From Desulfotomaculum sp. (GTDB lineage: Bacteria; Bacillota; Desulfotomaculia; Desulfotomaculales; Desulfohalotomaculaceae), in assembly GCA_021129815.1 (NCBI GenBank), contig JAJOKN010000015.1, forward strand, positions 1 to 20,827: a DNA stretch of 20,827 nt. Reading direction: 5' to 3'. The stretch's first letter is position 1. Each line of letters begins with the position of its first letter. Both the position numbers and the translations under genes were made by a program. Shown one piece after another: positions 20,795 through 20,827 of the stretch. Under the pieces are notes generated by a model. The model ran no database searches. It was not told the origin of the DNA and was given only the letters and a program-made list of their open reading frames with translations.

Positions 20795-20827
20795 GTTCAC
20801 CAAATATTTAAGATTGGTGAGCTTTAA
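20795..20827 (+). terminator. Hairpin at the window end after groES
   Basis: TCACCAA (20797-20803) pairs with TTGGTGA (20814-20820), extended by a G-T and a G-C pair, followed by TTTAA at the edge of the window. It may be a terminator or attenuator before groEL, but the sequence stops too early to judge. Confidence 0.4.

Noticed and set aside
1..20827. tRNA, rRNA or CRISPR array
   Set aside because: I saw no cloverleaf with a T-loop GTTCRA pattern, no rRNA-like conserved segment and no repeat-spacer structure.

Overview
The window is AT-rich and gene-dense, and every intact gene I can support lies on the + strand. The start codons are mixed (ATG, GTG, TTG) and follow strong GGAGG-type ribosome binding sites. 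Several features point to an anaerobic, low-GC Gram-positive (Clostridia-like Firmicute): a Bacillus-like GS-I-alpha glutamine synthetase, an EndoA-type MazF, a TatA/TatC-only Tat system, a perfect CIRCE element before groES, a Clostridium alpha-toxin-fold phospholipase C, and a three-piece archaeal/clostridial glutamate synthase. The exact genus cannot be told from the sequence.

Layout. (1) 29-3411: an endonuclease IV-like TIM-barrel protein, then a polyamine cluster: pyruvoyl-dependent arginine decarboxylase, spermidine synthase and an agmatinase-type ureohydrolase. (2) 3562-9812: a nitrogen-assimilation block with an ANTAR response regulator, glnA, and glutamate synthase as three separate polypeptides. 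(3) 9864-10786: a mazEF toxin-antitoxin pair with its own promoters and terminator. (4) 10807-13101: a decayed stretch with a broken gamma-glutamyl hydrolase (PuuD family) and a frameshifted Spo0F-like receiver flanking an intact amidohydrolase. (5) 13161-16552: the t6A tRNA-modification cluster tsaE-tsaB-rimI-tsaD, then 5-formyltetrahydrofolate cyclo-ligase. (6) 16594-17864: tatA and tatC. (7) 17883-20190: a zinc phospholipase C preceded by a Pho-box-like repeat array, then an SQD2/MgtA-like lipid glycosyltransferase. (8) 20352-20759: groES under a CIRCE operator.

Two systems stand out. First, glnA has an intrinsic terminator in its leader. The 5' arm of that terminator is also the 3' arm of an alternative hairpin whose hexaloop fits the ANTAR rule (A at 1, G at 4), and the gene just upstream encodes an ANTAR RNA-binding regulator. 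The leader of the glutamate synthase operon has a related arrangement and shares the string GTTTACAAT at the same spacing from the loop. Together they suggest one RNA-binding antiterminator controlling the whole GS-GOGAT pathway. Its receiver domain has Glu at the usual phospho-Asp position.

Second, an alpha-toxin-family phospholipase C with no visible signal peptide lies downstream of five phased 11-bp repeats of the PhoP-box type (TTAACA with 5-bp spacers). It is followed by a glycosyltransferase resembling diacylglycerol-glycosylating enzymes. I infer a possible clostridial counterpart of the phosphate-starvation lipid remodelling known from proteobacteria: phospholipid is cut to diacylglycerol, which is then glycosylated. 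This is a hypothesis; the motifs are seen, the pathway is inferred.
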